Assembly (NCBI GenBank): GCA_910589045.1
Contig: CAJUSH010000003.1
Location: 1 to 64,000, forward strand
Origin: an uncultured Eubacterium sp.
GTDB lineage: Bacteria > Bacillota_A > Clostridia > Lachnospirales > Lachnospiraceae
DNA length: 64,000 nt
Direction of reading: 5' to 3'
Under the pieces are notes generated by a model. The model ran no database searches. It saw nothing but the letters and a program-made list of their open reading frames with translations, and was not told the DNA's origin. Positions 8,123-16,745 of this stretch are shown one piece after another. A program made the position numbers and the translations under genes. The number at the start of each line of letters is the position of its first letter. Within the stretch, counting starts at the first letter, position 1.

Positions 8123-9109
8123 CTAACGCGGCATCGTCGCATACATGATTGCCTTGATCGTGTGCATACGGTTTTCCGCCTCATCGAACACAACCGACTG
8201 CTCACTCTCAAATACCTCGTCCGTCACCTCCAGCTCGGAAAGGCCGAATTTCTCGTAAACCTCCCGTCCGACCGTTGTTTTCAGATCATGGAATGCAGGC
8301 AGGCAGTGCATAAAAATCGCCGTGGGCTTTGCCAGCTCCATGACACTGCGGTTCACCTGGTACGGCTTTAGGCTGTCGATCCGCTCCTTCCACACCTCGG
8401 CAGGCTCACCCATGGACACCCATACATCCGTATAGATCACGTCCGCATCCCGCACCCGGTCCACGTCCTCGGTCAGCGTGATGGTTGCCCCGGTTTTTTT
8501 TGCGATCTCCTCGCAGATACCTACCAGCTTCTTGTCCGGAAAATAGGCTCTCGACGTGCAGGCCACAAAATCCATGCCAAGCTTCGCACACGTAACCATC
8601 AGGGAATTACCCATGTTATAACGGGCATCACCCATATAAACAAATTTTACATCCTTCAGATATCCGATGTGTTCCCGCACCGTAAGCATGTCCGCTATCA
8701 TCTGTGTCGGATGAAATTCATTCGTCAATCCGTTCCAGACCGGGACCTGTGCATAGCGCGCAAGCTCCTCAACGATATCCTGCCCGAAGCCGCGGTACTC
8801 GATTCCGTCAAACATCCGGCCAAGCACCCGCGCCGTATCGGCAATGCTCTCCTTCTTTCCGATCTGAGAGCCGGAAGGGTCAAGGTACGTCACCTGCATA
8901 CCCAGATCATGCGCCGCCACCTCAAAGGAGCAGCGGGTACGCGTGCTCGTCTTTTCAAATATCAGCGCAATGTTTTTCCCCCGCAGCTCGTCATGCGGAA
9001 CACCCTTTTTCTTCTTTTCCTTCAGCTTCGCCGCCAGGTCAATCAGGTAAAGGATCTCCTCCGGCGTATAGTCCAGTAATTTCAAAAAATCTCTGCCTTG
9101 TAAATTCAT
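8123..9109 (-). CDS. argF: ornithine carbamoyltransferase
   Basis: The 328-residue enzyme makes citrulline from ornithine and carbamoyl phosphate. The carbamoyl-phosphate motif STRTR, the HPTQ motif, and HCLPAFHD near residue 265 are all present. ATG at 9109 follows GGAGGAAGCG; the frame is open 26 codons further without a ribosome site. With no neighbouring arc or arg genes, sequence alone does not separate the anabolic (ArgF) from the catabolic (ArcB) role; the symbol follows common usage. Confidence 0.94.
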   Translation of the reverse strand: MNLQGRDFLKLLDYTPEEILYLIDLAAKLKEKKKKGVPHDELRGKNIALIFEKTSTRTRCSFEVAAHDLGMQVTYLDPSGSQIGKKESIADTARVLGRMFDGIEYRGFGQDIVEELARYAQVPVWNGLTNEFHPTQMIADMLTVREHIGYLKDVKFVYMGDARYNMGNSLMVTCAKLGMDFVACTSRAYFPDKKLVGICEEIAKKTGATITLTEDVDRVRDADVIYTDVWVSMGEPAEVWKERIDSLKPYQVNRSVMELAKPTAIFMHCLPAFHDLKTTVGREVYEKFGLSELEVTDEVFESEQSVVFDEAENRMHTIKAIMYATMPR

Positions 9110-9266
9110 ACGCTTCCTCCTATTTAAATCCGCCGTACTGCCGGGCAAAAAAGCATCCCCCGCCCAACGCGCGGCAGTAATGATCACAATCCATACGAAA
9201 ACGGGCCGCCACTCGGACAGCCCGCTCCCCGTTCTATCTCATACCGCAGGCCACGCTGCGGATTTT

Positions 9267-10199
9267 TTATTTCTCGGATGCAACCTCTACAACAGACTTT
9301 GCCAGACCTGCTACTCCCTGAATCTCGGAAGGGATGATAATCTTGGTCGCCTTGCCGTCTGCCGCCTTTGCAAATGCCTCCAGACTCTTTAACTGCAGAA
9401 CGCCTGCGTCGGGCTGTGCCTCCTTTAAGAAGCGAAGACCGTCCGCATTTGCCTGCTGGATCTTTAAAATCGCTTCCGCCTGACCCTCTGCCTCGCGGAT
9501 CGTAGCCTCCTTTCGCGCCTCCGCACGAAGGATCGCCGCCTGCTTTTCCGCCTCCGCATCCAAAATCGCGGATTCCTTCTTACCCTCAGCAACAAGGATC
9601 GTAGACTTCTTCTCACCCTCTGCCTTTAAGATGGCCTCACGGCGCTCACGCTCCGCCTTCATCTGCTTCTCCATCGCATCCTGGATCGCCTGCGGCGGAA
9701 TGATATTCTTTAACTCCACGCGGTTTACCTTGATACCCCAGGGGTCGGTGGCAACATCAAGCGACGCACGCATCTTTGTATTGATCGTCTCCCTCGAGGT
9801 CAGCGTTTCGTCCAGCTCCAGATCACCGATAATATTTCGGAGTGTGGTAGCGGTAAGATTTTCGATCGCCATGATCGGATTTTCCACGCCGTACGCGAAC
9901 AGCTTCGGGTCCGTGATCTGAAAATAGACTACCGTGTCAATCTGCATCGTTACGTTATCCTTCGTGATCACGGGCTGGGGCGGGAAGTCAACTACCTGCT
10001 CCTTCAGATTCACACGCTTTGCGATACGGTCGATAAACGGCGTCTTAAAATGGAGCCCTACGCTCCACGTATCCAGATAGCCGCCCAAACGCTCAACAAC
10101 AACCGCATGAGCCTGGGGAACGATTTTGATACAGGACACTACAATCATTAAAATCACAAAAAGCAAAATAATAATTGCAATCATCGGTACATATTTCAT
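9267..10199 (-). CDS. SPFH/stomatin-like membrane protein (QmcA type)
   Basis: This 310-residue protein has one N-terminal transmembrane helix (residues 5-25) followed by a prohibitin/SPFH domain (IVPQAHAVVVERLGGY onward) and a long Ala/Glu/Lys-rich coiled coil (about 175-245). Such proteins form large ring-shaped oligomers on the membrane and are linked to membrane microdomains and protease control. The usual NfeD partner gene is not adjacent. Good ribosome site (GGAGG) before ATG. Confidence 0.9.
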   Translation of the reverse strand: MKYVPMIAIIILLFVILMIVVSCIKIVPQAHAVVVERLGGYLDTWSVGLHFKTPFIDRIAKRVNLKEQVVDFPPQPVITKDNVTMQIDTVVYFQITDPKLFAYGVENPIMAIENLTATTLRNIIGDLELDETLTSRETINTKMRASLDVATDPWGIKVNRVELKNIIPPQAIQDAMEKQMKAERERREAILKAEGEKKSTILVAEGKKESAILDAEAEKQAAILRAEARKEATIREAEGQAEAILKIQQANADGLRFLKEAQPDAGVLQLKSLEAFAKAADGKATKIIIPSEIQGVAGLAKSVVEVASEK

Positions 10200-10339
10200 G
10201 TCATTTCCTCCTAATATTTATAAAATCTCAAAACATACAGCCGCATCCGCTCAGCCTTACACCGCATATAGATCCGCTTTGCCGGGTTTCCCGCGAAGCT
10301 GGAAGGCAGCTCACCAAGTGTCATTATTATACCAGACAC

Positions 10340-10377
10340 AAAAAAGAAAAACAACCGTTTACGGCTGTTTTTCTTTA
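10340..10377 (-). terminator. Rho-independent terminator after the wall hydrolase gene
   Basis: AAAACAGCCG and CGGTTGTTTT pair (one mismatch) around TAAA and are followed on the minus strand by TTTTCTTTTTT. It lies 37 bases past the stop at 10414; the plus-strand complement also ends in T-rich sequence. Confidence 0.85.
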
Positions 10378-10413
10378 TATGAACCTGACTAATCGATTAA
10401 CGAACAAAATCAA

Positions 10414-11694
10414 CTAATAGAATACATGGTTGCCAATGACAAGCCCGCTGTCACCGTTTACGCGGTGGAAGAACATTTTTCCGCCTGTGGGATCAACACC
10501 TGCAAGCGCGTCTGCTGCTGCCCGGCGGCAGGCGCTTGAGATATTCCCGCTTGCCAGTACCCTTGCAAGGGAACCGTTGCTGACCGGACTAAACTGTCCG
10601 CGCTGGTAAATGACACCGGAAATGGAGTTGGGCCATCTGCTGCTGCGCACACGGTTTAACACAACCGCGCCTACCGCAACCTTTCCCTCGTAGCACTCGC
10701 TGCCTGCCTCGCACTGGATGATTGCCGCAAGAAGTGTCATGTCATCCGACGATGCGCTGGTGCCGCCGGAGGAAGCGCTCGCTGCCTTTGCCTCCTTCGC
10801 CTTCTGTGCCTCGATCTCCTCAATTGAAACCGCCTTGGTCGTTCCGAGCTTCACATTTACAAACTCATCCGATACATAGCCCTTCCCGACCTTTACCTTG
10901 ACTGCAACCCAGCCGTTAACCTTCTTTGCACTTCCGTTATATAAAAGCTTGTCGCCCTTGTCTGCGACGGCGAGTACCTTTGCGTCCTCCTTTGCCTTAC
11001 TTCTGACACGTAATCCGTCGGTCTTTACATATGCGTATTTCTTGCAGACCTTCTTTGCATGCTCGTATGCCTCCGTGCCGAACACCAGGTACTTATTTTT
11101 AACATATCCTTTTACGGAACCGGACTCGATCTTCGTCCAGGTCTTACCTTCCTTTATAACCGTTGCAACGGATGTAGGATAAAGCTTTCCGACGATCTCC
11201 GCGTCCGCATTGCCCTTTGCACGGATGCTCAGGGAGTCATCCACGTCCGCCATTACCTTATCCTGCCATTCCTGCTCAGCCTTTGTCTGCTGCTTCTCCT
11301 CGGGCGTCCCTTCTTCCTGTACGGACTCCTGCGGATTTTCCGTACCCTCCGCTGTCTCCTGCGGAACCTCCGTATCTGCCTCCGCTGCAGTCTCCTGTGA
11401 CTCCTCCGGGTTCCCCGCTTCATCCGCCGCCTCCGGCTCGCTCTTGGGTGCGACCGTAACCAGATCCGTTTCTGCCTTCTGAATAGAAACGTTCGCTACC
11501 TGCGCCATATCCAGGGCATTGCTCTGCGTCTCCTCCAAAGATGCGATGATTCCCGCTTTTGCATGTGTACCGGCCACGGTAAGGGCTGCCGGCTCCTCTG
11601 CCCCTGCACCGCCTAAAATGCAGGCGCCGCACACTAACATGATCGTACAAACTGAAAGCACAATTCCCTGTGTAAACTTTTTATTCCAACTCAT
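10414..11694 (-). CDS. secreted SH3-domain cell wall hydrolase (SleB-like)
   Basis: The 426-residue exported protein has an N-terminal signal/anchor helix (about residues 8-30), an acidic Glu/Pro/Thr-rich linker (about 80-150), two bacterial SH3 modules (about 155-215 and 225-290) and a C-terminal Hydrolase_2 domain (SleB catalytic fold, from MTLLAAIIQCEAGSECYEGKV). It probably cleaves peptidoglycan. ATG at 11694 follows GGAGG. It has a perfect sigma-A promoter about 230 bases upstream with a WalR-like box at the predicted transcription start, and a roughly 220-base leader. Confidence 0.88.
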   Translation of the reverse strand: MSWNKKFTQGIVLSVCTIMLVCGACILGGAGAEEPAALTVAGTHAKAGIIASLEETQSNALDMAQVANVSIQKAETDLVTVAPKSEPEAADEAGNPEESQETAAEADTEVPQETAEGTENPQESVQEEGTPEEKQQTKAEQEWQDKVMADVDDSLSIRAKGNADAEIVGKLYPTSVATVIKEGKTWTKIESGSVKGYVKNKYLVFGTEAYEHAKKVCKKYAYVKTDGLRVRSKAKEDAKVLAVADKGDKLLYNGSAKKVNGWVAVKVKVGKGYVSDEFVNVKLGTTKAVSIEEIEAQKAKEAKAASASSGGTSASSDDMTLLAAIIQCEAGSECYEGKVAVGAVVLNRVRSSRWPNSISGVIYQRGQFSPVSNGSLARVLASGNISSACRRAAADALAGVDPTGGKMFFHRVNGDSGLVIGNHVFY

Positions 11695-11699
11695 AAAAA

Positions 11700-11895
11700 T
11701 AACCTCCGTTATAACATGCGTTTTTCCGCGGGTACCAGGCCAGACAGCCATGCTGACATGTATATTTGGCGACTGCCGCGGGAGTCAAATAAGATTTCCT
11801 ATCCGACTCTTAGAAAAAAACATTTAAAGTTCTTTTCTAATATTTTACACAATTTGTAACTTTTTCATTCGTATTTATTAAAAATTATTAAAGAA
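11700..11895 (-). promoter_or_regulatory. long structured 5' leader of the wall hydrolase
   Basis: If transcription starts near 11913 the leader is about 220 bases. It contains the inverted repeat AATTTGTAAC/GTTACAAATT (11851-11860 and 11897-11906), two copies of the self-complementary CCCGCGG about 50 bases apart, and a CAGC-ATG-GCTG hairpin. I compared it by eye with c-di-AMP (ydaO) and c-di-GMP riboswitch signatures and found no convincing match. Confidence 0.35.
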
Positions 11896-11912
11896 TGTTA
11901 CAAATTTGTTAC
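11896..11912 (+). promoter_or_regulatory. WalR-like box (TGTTAC-N5-TGTTAC)
   Basis: Two TGTTAC hexamers separated by AAATT match the published WalR (YycF) consensus TGTWAH-N5-TGTWAH exactly. The box overlaps the predicted transcription start of the wall hydrolase, a position suited to repression. WalR itself is not encoded in this window, so this is inference from the motif and target type. Confidence 0.55.
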
Positions 11913-11919
11913 GCATTTG

Positions 11920-11948
11920 ATTATAACAGAGGTTATTACATTTGTCAA
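11920..11948 (-). promoter_or_regulatory. perfect consensus sigma-A promoter for the wall hydrolase
   Basis: On the minus strand TTGACA and TATAAT, both perfect, are separated by 17 bases. It lies between the pgi stop and the wall hydrolase gene. Confidence 0.88.
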
Positions 11949-11966
11949 ATTTTTATTACAGAATTA

Positions 11967-13313
11967 TTACAATCTCTTCATCAGCTCCTCACGGGCACCC
12001 TCGTAGCCGGGCTTTCCAAGCAGTGCGAACATATTTTTCTTGTAGCTCTCAACGCCGGGCTGATTAAACGGATTCACACCGAGCAGATAGCCGCTGATGC
12101 CGCATGCAAACTCGAAGAAATAAAACAGCTCGCCGAGGTAAAACTCGTTCTGCTCCGGAATCTTAACCATCAGATTCGGCACATTTCCGTCCGTGTGCGC
12201 CAGGATCGTTCCGTTCATTGCACTCTTGTTGACAAAATCCATATCCCTTCCTGCCAGATAATTCAGGCCGTCAAGATCCACCGGCTCCTCCTCAATGAGC
12301 ACGCATTCCCTGGACTTTTCTACATTTAATACCGTCTCAAACATAATGCGGCTGCCGTCCTGAATGAACTGTCCCATAGAGTGCAGGTCGGTCGTCAGGT
12401 CAACGGACGCGGGGAAGATACCCTTCTGGTCCTTGCCCTCGCTCTCGCCGTAGAGCTGCTTCCACCACTCGGAAACATAGTGCAGGCTCGGCTCATAATT
12501 TGCCAGAACCTCAACCGCCTTGCCCTTGCGCAGCAAAATGTTGCGGATTGCCGCGTAGCGCATTGCATCGTTATCCGCAAAGCCCTGCTCCAATGCCAGT
12601 CTACGGCCCTCGGCAGCACCCTCCATGAGCTTGTCCAGGTCTGCCCCGCTGGCTGCGATCGGAAGCAGGCCGACAGCGGTCAGTACGGAGAAACGGCCTC
12701 CCACATCATCCGGCACCACAAATGTCTCATAGCCCTCCTCGTCAGAAAGGCTCTTCAATGCACCCCGCGCCTTGTCCGTAGTGGCATAAATGCGCTTTGC
12801 AGCCTCCTCCTTGCCGTATTTCTGCTCAAGCATCTTCTTAAAAATACGGAATGCAATCGCCGGCTCCGTCGTCGTACCGGATTTTGAGATTACATTTACG
12901 GAAAAGTCACGCTCACCGATCACATCCATCAGACCCTTTACATAGGAAGCGCTGATGCTGTTTCCTACATAATAGATCTCCGGAGCCTTCCGCTGCTCCT
13001 TTGAAATATTGTTATAAAAACCATGGCGCAAAAATTCGACTGCCGCACGCGCACCCAGATATGAGCCGCCGATGCCGATCACCAGAAGCACGTCCGAATC
13101 GGACTGAATTTTCTCCGCTGCCTTTTTGATGCGTGAAAACTCATCCTTATCATATGCCACCGGAAGATCGATCCAGCCCAGAAAATCGTTTCCCGCACCG
13201 CTTTTTGATGTCAGAGTTTCCTTTGCAGCCTCCGCTAAGCCCTGCATATAGGAAATCTCTTCCTCGCTGATGAAGGAAGCCGCCTTGGAATAATCAAAAG
13301 TTACCTTGCTCAT
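11967..13313 (-). CDS. pgi: glucose-6-phosphate isomerase
   Basis: This 448-residue glycolytic enzyme interconverts glucose-6-phosphate and fructose-6-phosphate. The sugar-phosphate loop VISKSGTTTEPA, the GIGGSYLGARA motif and the C-terminal GVNPFNQPGVESYK signature are intact; length fits the short Firmicutes type. The second ATG (13313) is preferred because it is nine bases from the AGGAGG, whereas the first ATG (13319) is only three bases away. It has its own promoter and no partner gene. Confidence 0.96.
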   Translation of the reverse strand: MSKVTFDYSKAASFISEEEISYMQGLAEAAKETLTSKSGAGNDFLGWIDLPVAYDKDEFSRIKKAAEKIQSDSDVLLVIGIGGSYLGARAAVEFLRHGFYNNISKEQRKAPEIYYVGNSISASYVKGLMDVIGERDFSVNVISKSGTTTEPAIAFRIFKKMLEQKYGKEEAAKRIYATTDKARGALKSLSDEEGYETFVVPDDVGGRFSVLTAVGLLPIAASGADLDKLMEGAAEGRRLALEQGFADNDAMRYAAIRNILLRKGKAVEVLANYEPSLHYVSEWWKQLYGESEGKDQKGIFPASVDLTTDLHSMGQFIQDGSRIMFETVLNVEKSRECVLIEEEPVDLDGLNYLAGRDMDFVNKSAMNGTILAHTDGNVPNLMVKIPEQNEFYLGELFYFFEFACGISGYLLGVNPFNQPGVESYKKNMFALLGKPGYEGAREELMKRL

Positions 13314-13355
13314 GTTCATTTTCCTCCTTTATAGGTATTCGAAACATCTACCAAA

Positions 13356-13384
13356 ATCTTAGCAAAAAGAAACTGGCTTTGCAA
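13356..13384 (-). promoter_or_regulatory. sigma-A promoter for pgi
   Basis: On the minus strand TTGCAA and TAAGAT are 17 bases apart, about 45 bases upstream of the pgi start codon. Confidence 0.65.
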
Positions 13385-13387
13385 GAT

Positions 13388-13729
13388 TTATGGAAAGATT
13401 TCCGAAAGTACCGCGTCAAAAATCTGTGCGTCCTTGATCTTCTTTTGCTGCTTTTGTAATTCCAGGGAATCTCTCATGTTTTGCTCCTGCTTTGAGACAA
13501 ATTCCTCCCCTTCCTCTGCTAATACCTCCTCCGGCTCCTCCTGCACGTCCTCCTCCGCGAGAACCACCTGCAGATACCCCGTCAGCTTTTCGCTAAAGTA
13601 GGTCAGCTGCCGGTTAATCCTGCTCATTTTGTTCAGCTGGAGCGCCGAAAAAAAGACAAGCAGGACAATACTGGCCAGCATGAGCTTGTCCGTGTGTTCC
13701 GCCAAAAAATTTAAAACCTGTGTCGCCAA
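13388..13729 (-). CDS. small single-pass membrane protein with acidic coiled tail
   Basis: The 113-residue protein has one transmembrane helix (about residues 15-32) and a cytoplasmic or extracytoplasmic tail rich in Glu and Gln (about 60-100) likely to form a coiled coil. The start appears to be TTG at 13729, preceded by GGAGGG at six to seven bases; no ATG fits. I do not recognise the family. It precedes pgi, but pgi has its own promoter in the gap. Confidence 0.6.
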   Translation of the reverse strand: MATQVLNFLAEHTDKLMLASIVLLVFFSALQLNKMSRINRQLTYFSEKLTGYLQVVLAEEDVQEEPEEVLAEEGEEFVSKQEQNMRDSLELQKQQKKIKDAQIFDAVLSEIFP

Positions 13730-13865
13730 AATCGTTCCCTCCTTCTTTTGATTTCTCCCTGATTATTATCATATAACCTCGTGCGACGCATTTCCAGTTT
13801 TTTTCACCGCATGTTTCCCCATGCTTCGACACGGAATGAACGCGGAGCCCTTCACGGTTACTCGC

Positions 13866-13893
13866 TTGACTTTTTGATTGGGAAGTATATGAT
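13866..13893 (+). promoter_or_regulatory. sigma-A promoter for murG
   Basis: TTGACT and TATGAT are separated by 16 bases on the plus strand, 48 bases before the murG start. Confidence 0.6.
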
Positions 13894-13940
13894 AAGTAAT
13901 AGATGCATAAGATTAACGAAGGAAGGATTTTATTATCATT

Positions 13941-15005
13941 ATGAAGAAAATTTTACTTACCGGCGGCGGTACTGCCGGCCATGTAACACCGAACATCGCC
14001 CTCCTGCCCCGTCTGCAAAAGGAAGGCTACGAAATTTCCTATATCGGTTCCTACACCGGAATTGAAAAAGAATTGATTGAGGCACAGCACATCCCCTATT
14101 ATGGGATCTCATCCGGAAAGCTGCGCCGTTATTTCGATCCGAAAAATTTTTCCGACCCTTTCAAGGTGATCAACGGGCTGAGACAGGCCATCTGCCTCAT
14201 ACATAAGCTAAAGCCCAACGTCATTTTTTCCAAGGGCGGTTTTGTCTCCGTTCCCGTGCTCCTGGCAGCCAGGCTCTGCCGCGTGCCCGCCATCATCCAT
14301 GAATCCGACATTACACCCGGTCTCGCAAACAAAATCGCACTTCCCGGTGCCACCAGGATATGCTGCAATTTCCCCGAGACGATGAAATATCTTCCCGCAG
14401 AAAAGGCTGTGCTCACCGGCTCACCCATCCGTCAGGAGCTTTTAACCGGCGATGCATCTGCGGCACGCGCGCTGTGCGGATTTGATGAAGGCCGTCCGGT
14501 CCTGTTTGTCGTCGGCGGAAGCAGCGGCTCTGTCGTGATCAACAATGCCGTCCGCGAAGCACTTCCCGGGCTGTTAAAGAAGTTTCAGGTCGTCCATATG
14601 TGCGGCAAGGATCATTTGGACCAGTCCCTGATGAAAACCGCCGGCTATCAGCAGTTCGAGTATATCGGAAAAGAGCTGCGGGATATTTTTGCTCTCTCCG
14701 ATGTTGTCGTTTCCCGGGCCGGTGCAAACTCTATCTGTGAGCTACTGGCCCTGCACAAGCCGAATCTTTTGATTCCCCTCTCTGCCGGAGCGAGCCGCGG
14801 CGACCAGATCTTAAACGCCGCCTCCTTTGAAAAGCAGGGCTTCTCCATGGTTTTAAAGGAGGAGGATATGACCGCGGCGACACTCACCGACGCGGCGGAG
14901 ACTCTTTATGCGGACCGCGACCGCTACATCGATGCCATGACAGCCAGCGGCCAGATGGATTCGATCGAGATCATCATGAAACTCATCCGCGAGGTAGCGA
15001 AATAG
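13941..15005 (+). CDS. murG: UDP-GlcNAc:lipid I N-acetylglucosaminyltransferase MurG
   Basis: The 354-residue GT-B glycosyltransferase converts lipid I to lipid II on the inner face of the membrane. The N-terminal glycine loop TGGGTAGHVTPNIAL, the GGFVSVPVLLAA segment, the HESDITPGLANK segment and the second glycine-rich loop VVGGSSGS, plus the SRAGANSICELLA donor-site region, are all present. It is a stand-alone plus-strand gene with its own promoter, away from any division and cell wall cluster in the window. Confidence 0.94.
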   Translation: MKKILLTGGGTAGHVTPNIALLPRLQKEGYEISYIGSYTGIEKELIEAQHIPYYGISSGKLRRYFDPKNFSDPFKVINGLRQAICLIHKLKPNVIFSKGGFVSVPVLLAARLCRVPAIIHESDITPGLANKIALPGATRICCNFPETMKYLPAEKAVLTGSPIRQELLTGDASAARALCGFDEGRPVLFVVGGSSGSVVINNAVREALPGLLKKFQVVHMCGKDHLDQSLMKTAGYQQFEYIGKELRDIFALSDVVVSRAGANSICELLALHKPNLLIPLSAGASRGDQILNAASFEKQGFSMVLKEEDMTAATLTDAAETLYADRDRYIDAMTASGQMDSIEIIMKLIREVAK

Positions 15006-15014
15006 CCCGGAGGG

Positions 15015-15428
15015 CTATTTCACCTCGAGCTTTTCTTTTAATGCATCCATCTCCCCGTCGGAAAAAGAACCCGCTTCCCAGAGAATCACCTTCTTCCCGC
15101 CCTTATAGCGGGGGATGAGATGCATGTGATAGTGGAATACGGTCTGTCCCGCCTCCTCGCCGTTATTCTGCAGAATATTAAAGCCGTCACAGTTCAGCAC
15201 CGTCGTCATGTGGGTCGCCATGCGCTTTGCCAGCTTCATCGCTTCTGCGGCAAGCTCACCCGGCAGCTCATAGATATCCGCATAATGCGCCTTCGGTACA
15301 ATCAGGGCATGGCCCTTTGCCGCCGGCCCTGCATCTAACATGACCTTGAAGTCCTCATCCTCAAACAGTGTGCGTGAAGGGATCTCCCCAGCCACAATCT
15401 TACAAAAAATGCAATTCTCGTCTCTCAT
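15015..15428 (-). CDS. HIT family nucleotide-binding protein
   Basis: This 137-residue histidine triad protein has the zinc-associated N-terminal CIFCKIVAGEIPS and the catalytic HYHMHLIPR triad (about residues 97-105). Such proteins hydrolyse nucleoside phosphoramidates or dinucleoside polyphosphates. ATG at 15428 is chosen because GGAG lies eight bases upstream; two earlier in-frame starts overlap or precede the Shine-Dalgarno. It converges with murG, ending nine bases beyond the murG stop. Confidence 0.92.
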   Translation of the reverse strand: MRDENCIFCKIVAGEIPSRTLFEDEDFKVMLDAGPAAKGHALIVPKAHYADIYELPGELAAEAMKLAKRMATHMTTVLNCDGFNILQNNGEEAGQTVFHYHMHLIPRYKGGKKVILWEAGSFSDGEMDALKEKLEVK

Positions 15429-15520
15429 ATCCATTCTCCTTTCCCCGACCACTTAAAGCCCGAAACACTGGGTCTTGCTTTTTTAACCGGCTCCAGGCGG
15501 ATCTTTCATTCGTTTTATTG

Positions 15521-16528
15521 TTACTCCTGCGGTGCTGCGAAAACAAACAGCTCGTCTAACTGGCGCAGCGTCTTAAAATTACCTTTCGCCGACATTTCCC
15601 CGGTCATAAACGCGCGCTGGAAGGTCATGCGCCCGCCGATGATCGCCCCTAAAATCTCCGGTGTCACCTTCACGTAAACATCCGTGTGCTCCTGCTGCCC
15701 GTAATGGCAAACCAGCTCACCGTCATGTACCTGCAGGCACAGCGGTTTCTTTTTTCCTTCTATAATGAAGAGATAGTTTACATCCAGATCCTTCATCCCC
15801 GTAAAATGGGACTCAAAATCGATCACATACGCCAGACTGTCATCCGGTGCGTTGGATTTCTCCATCAGGCCGCGGAACTTCTCGGCCAGCTGCTCAATAT
15901 CCTCCTTTTGCTGCTTCACATAAGAATCGTCCGACACGTAGTGGGACAGCTGCTCGCTCTCCTGAGGCGTCAGCTCCATCTGAGGCGTCCGGAGCACGGT
16001 CTGTGTCACCGCCTGATTGCTCGTCGGCAAGCTCTTCATCTGCTGTGAGATCGTGCGGTAAAGGCTCTCTGCCTTTTTCTCTATGATAAGGGAATAGTCC
16101 TGGTTCATCTGAAAGCTCACCAGGTCCTCCACATAACCGCACAGGCCGTTGCACGGCAGACCGCCCAGCGTCGCCCATGCATTCATCAGGCTCAGCTCCG
16201 CCTCCCGCTCGCCGTAAGTCGTAGACATGACGATCGGCTGCATGTATGTCCGTTCGATCCGCTCCTTATCCCCGTACAGCCAGCAGGAATCCAAAAACTG
16301 CTGCATATAACCGCCGATGCCGAGCCACTCCACCGTCGTTGCCAGAATCACGCCGTCCGCATCCTTCAGGGTCTGTGGCAGGGTAGATATGCTGCTCTTA
16401 TGCTCATAAATATTAAAGCGCTCCACATCAACCCGAAGCTCCTCCAGCACCTCCTGCATTTTATTGAGTACATAAATTGTCGGGTCGTCAAGAACCCCCC
16501 TGCCCCCGTAATAAATGTTTACCTTCAT
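15521..16528 (-). CDS. flavodoxin-like oxidoreductase fused to an SCP2-type domain
   Basis: The 335-residue protein combines an N-terminal NADPH-dependent FMN reductase/flavodoxin-like domain (about 1-160, with MKVNIYYGGRGVLDD and DADGVILATTVEW) and a C-terminal domain resembling the SCP2 sterol-carrier fold (about 225-330, ending in the GKMxxxGNFKTLRQL-type helix). A charged helical linker joins them. The substrate is unknown; SCP2 folds bind lipids or acyl groups, so a membrane-derived or hydrophobic substrate is possible but not shown. It appears monocistronic. Confidence 0.75.
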   Translation of the reverse strand: MKVNIYYGGRGVLDDPTIYVLNKMQEVLEELRVDVERFNIYEHKSSISTLPQTLKDADGVILATTVEWLGIGGYMQQFLDSCWLYGDKERIERTYMQPIVMSTTYGEREAELSLMNAWATLGGLPCNGLCGYVEDLVSFQMNQDYSLIIEKKAESLYRTISQQMKSLPTSNQAVTQTVLRTPQMELTPQESEQLSHYVSDDSYVKQQKEDIEQLAEKFRGLMEKSNAPDDSLAYVIDFESHFTGMKDLDVNYLFIIEGKKKPLCLQVHDGELVCHYGQQEHTDVYVKVTPEILGAIIGGRMTFQRAFMTGEMSAKGNFKTLRQLDELFVFAAPQE

Positions 16529-16745
16529 AATCGCCTGCTTTCCTTATTGATAATTTATAAAAACAGTATAGACAATCCCCGGTCAAAACTCAATGCCGAC
16601 TTTCAAATAATCTTGTTGCGGTTTACTCCGTGACCGGTAACAGGCAGTTTGGACATGAAAATTCGCTTCGCGAAGTCAAAGCTGCTGCCTGCATCCTATT
16701 CTCCCGCAGCAAGTGCGTGACTCGGGTGTGAAAAGTAACATAATC
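16529..16745. other. intergenic region with a small hairpin
   Basis: No gene is supported here. Near 16664-16680 the minus strand carries TTCGC-GAA-GCGAA followed by TTTTC, a weak terminator candidate for the rhomboid gene. Confidence 0.35.

Noticed and set aside
11700..11895. c-di-AMP or c-di-GMP riboswitch in the hydrolase leader
   Set aside because: The leader is long and structured and such riboswitches do control wall hydrolases, but the conserved core signatures are not there by eye.
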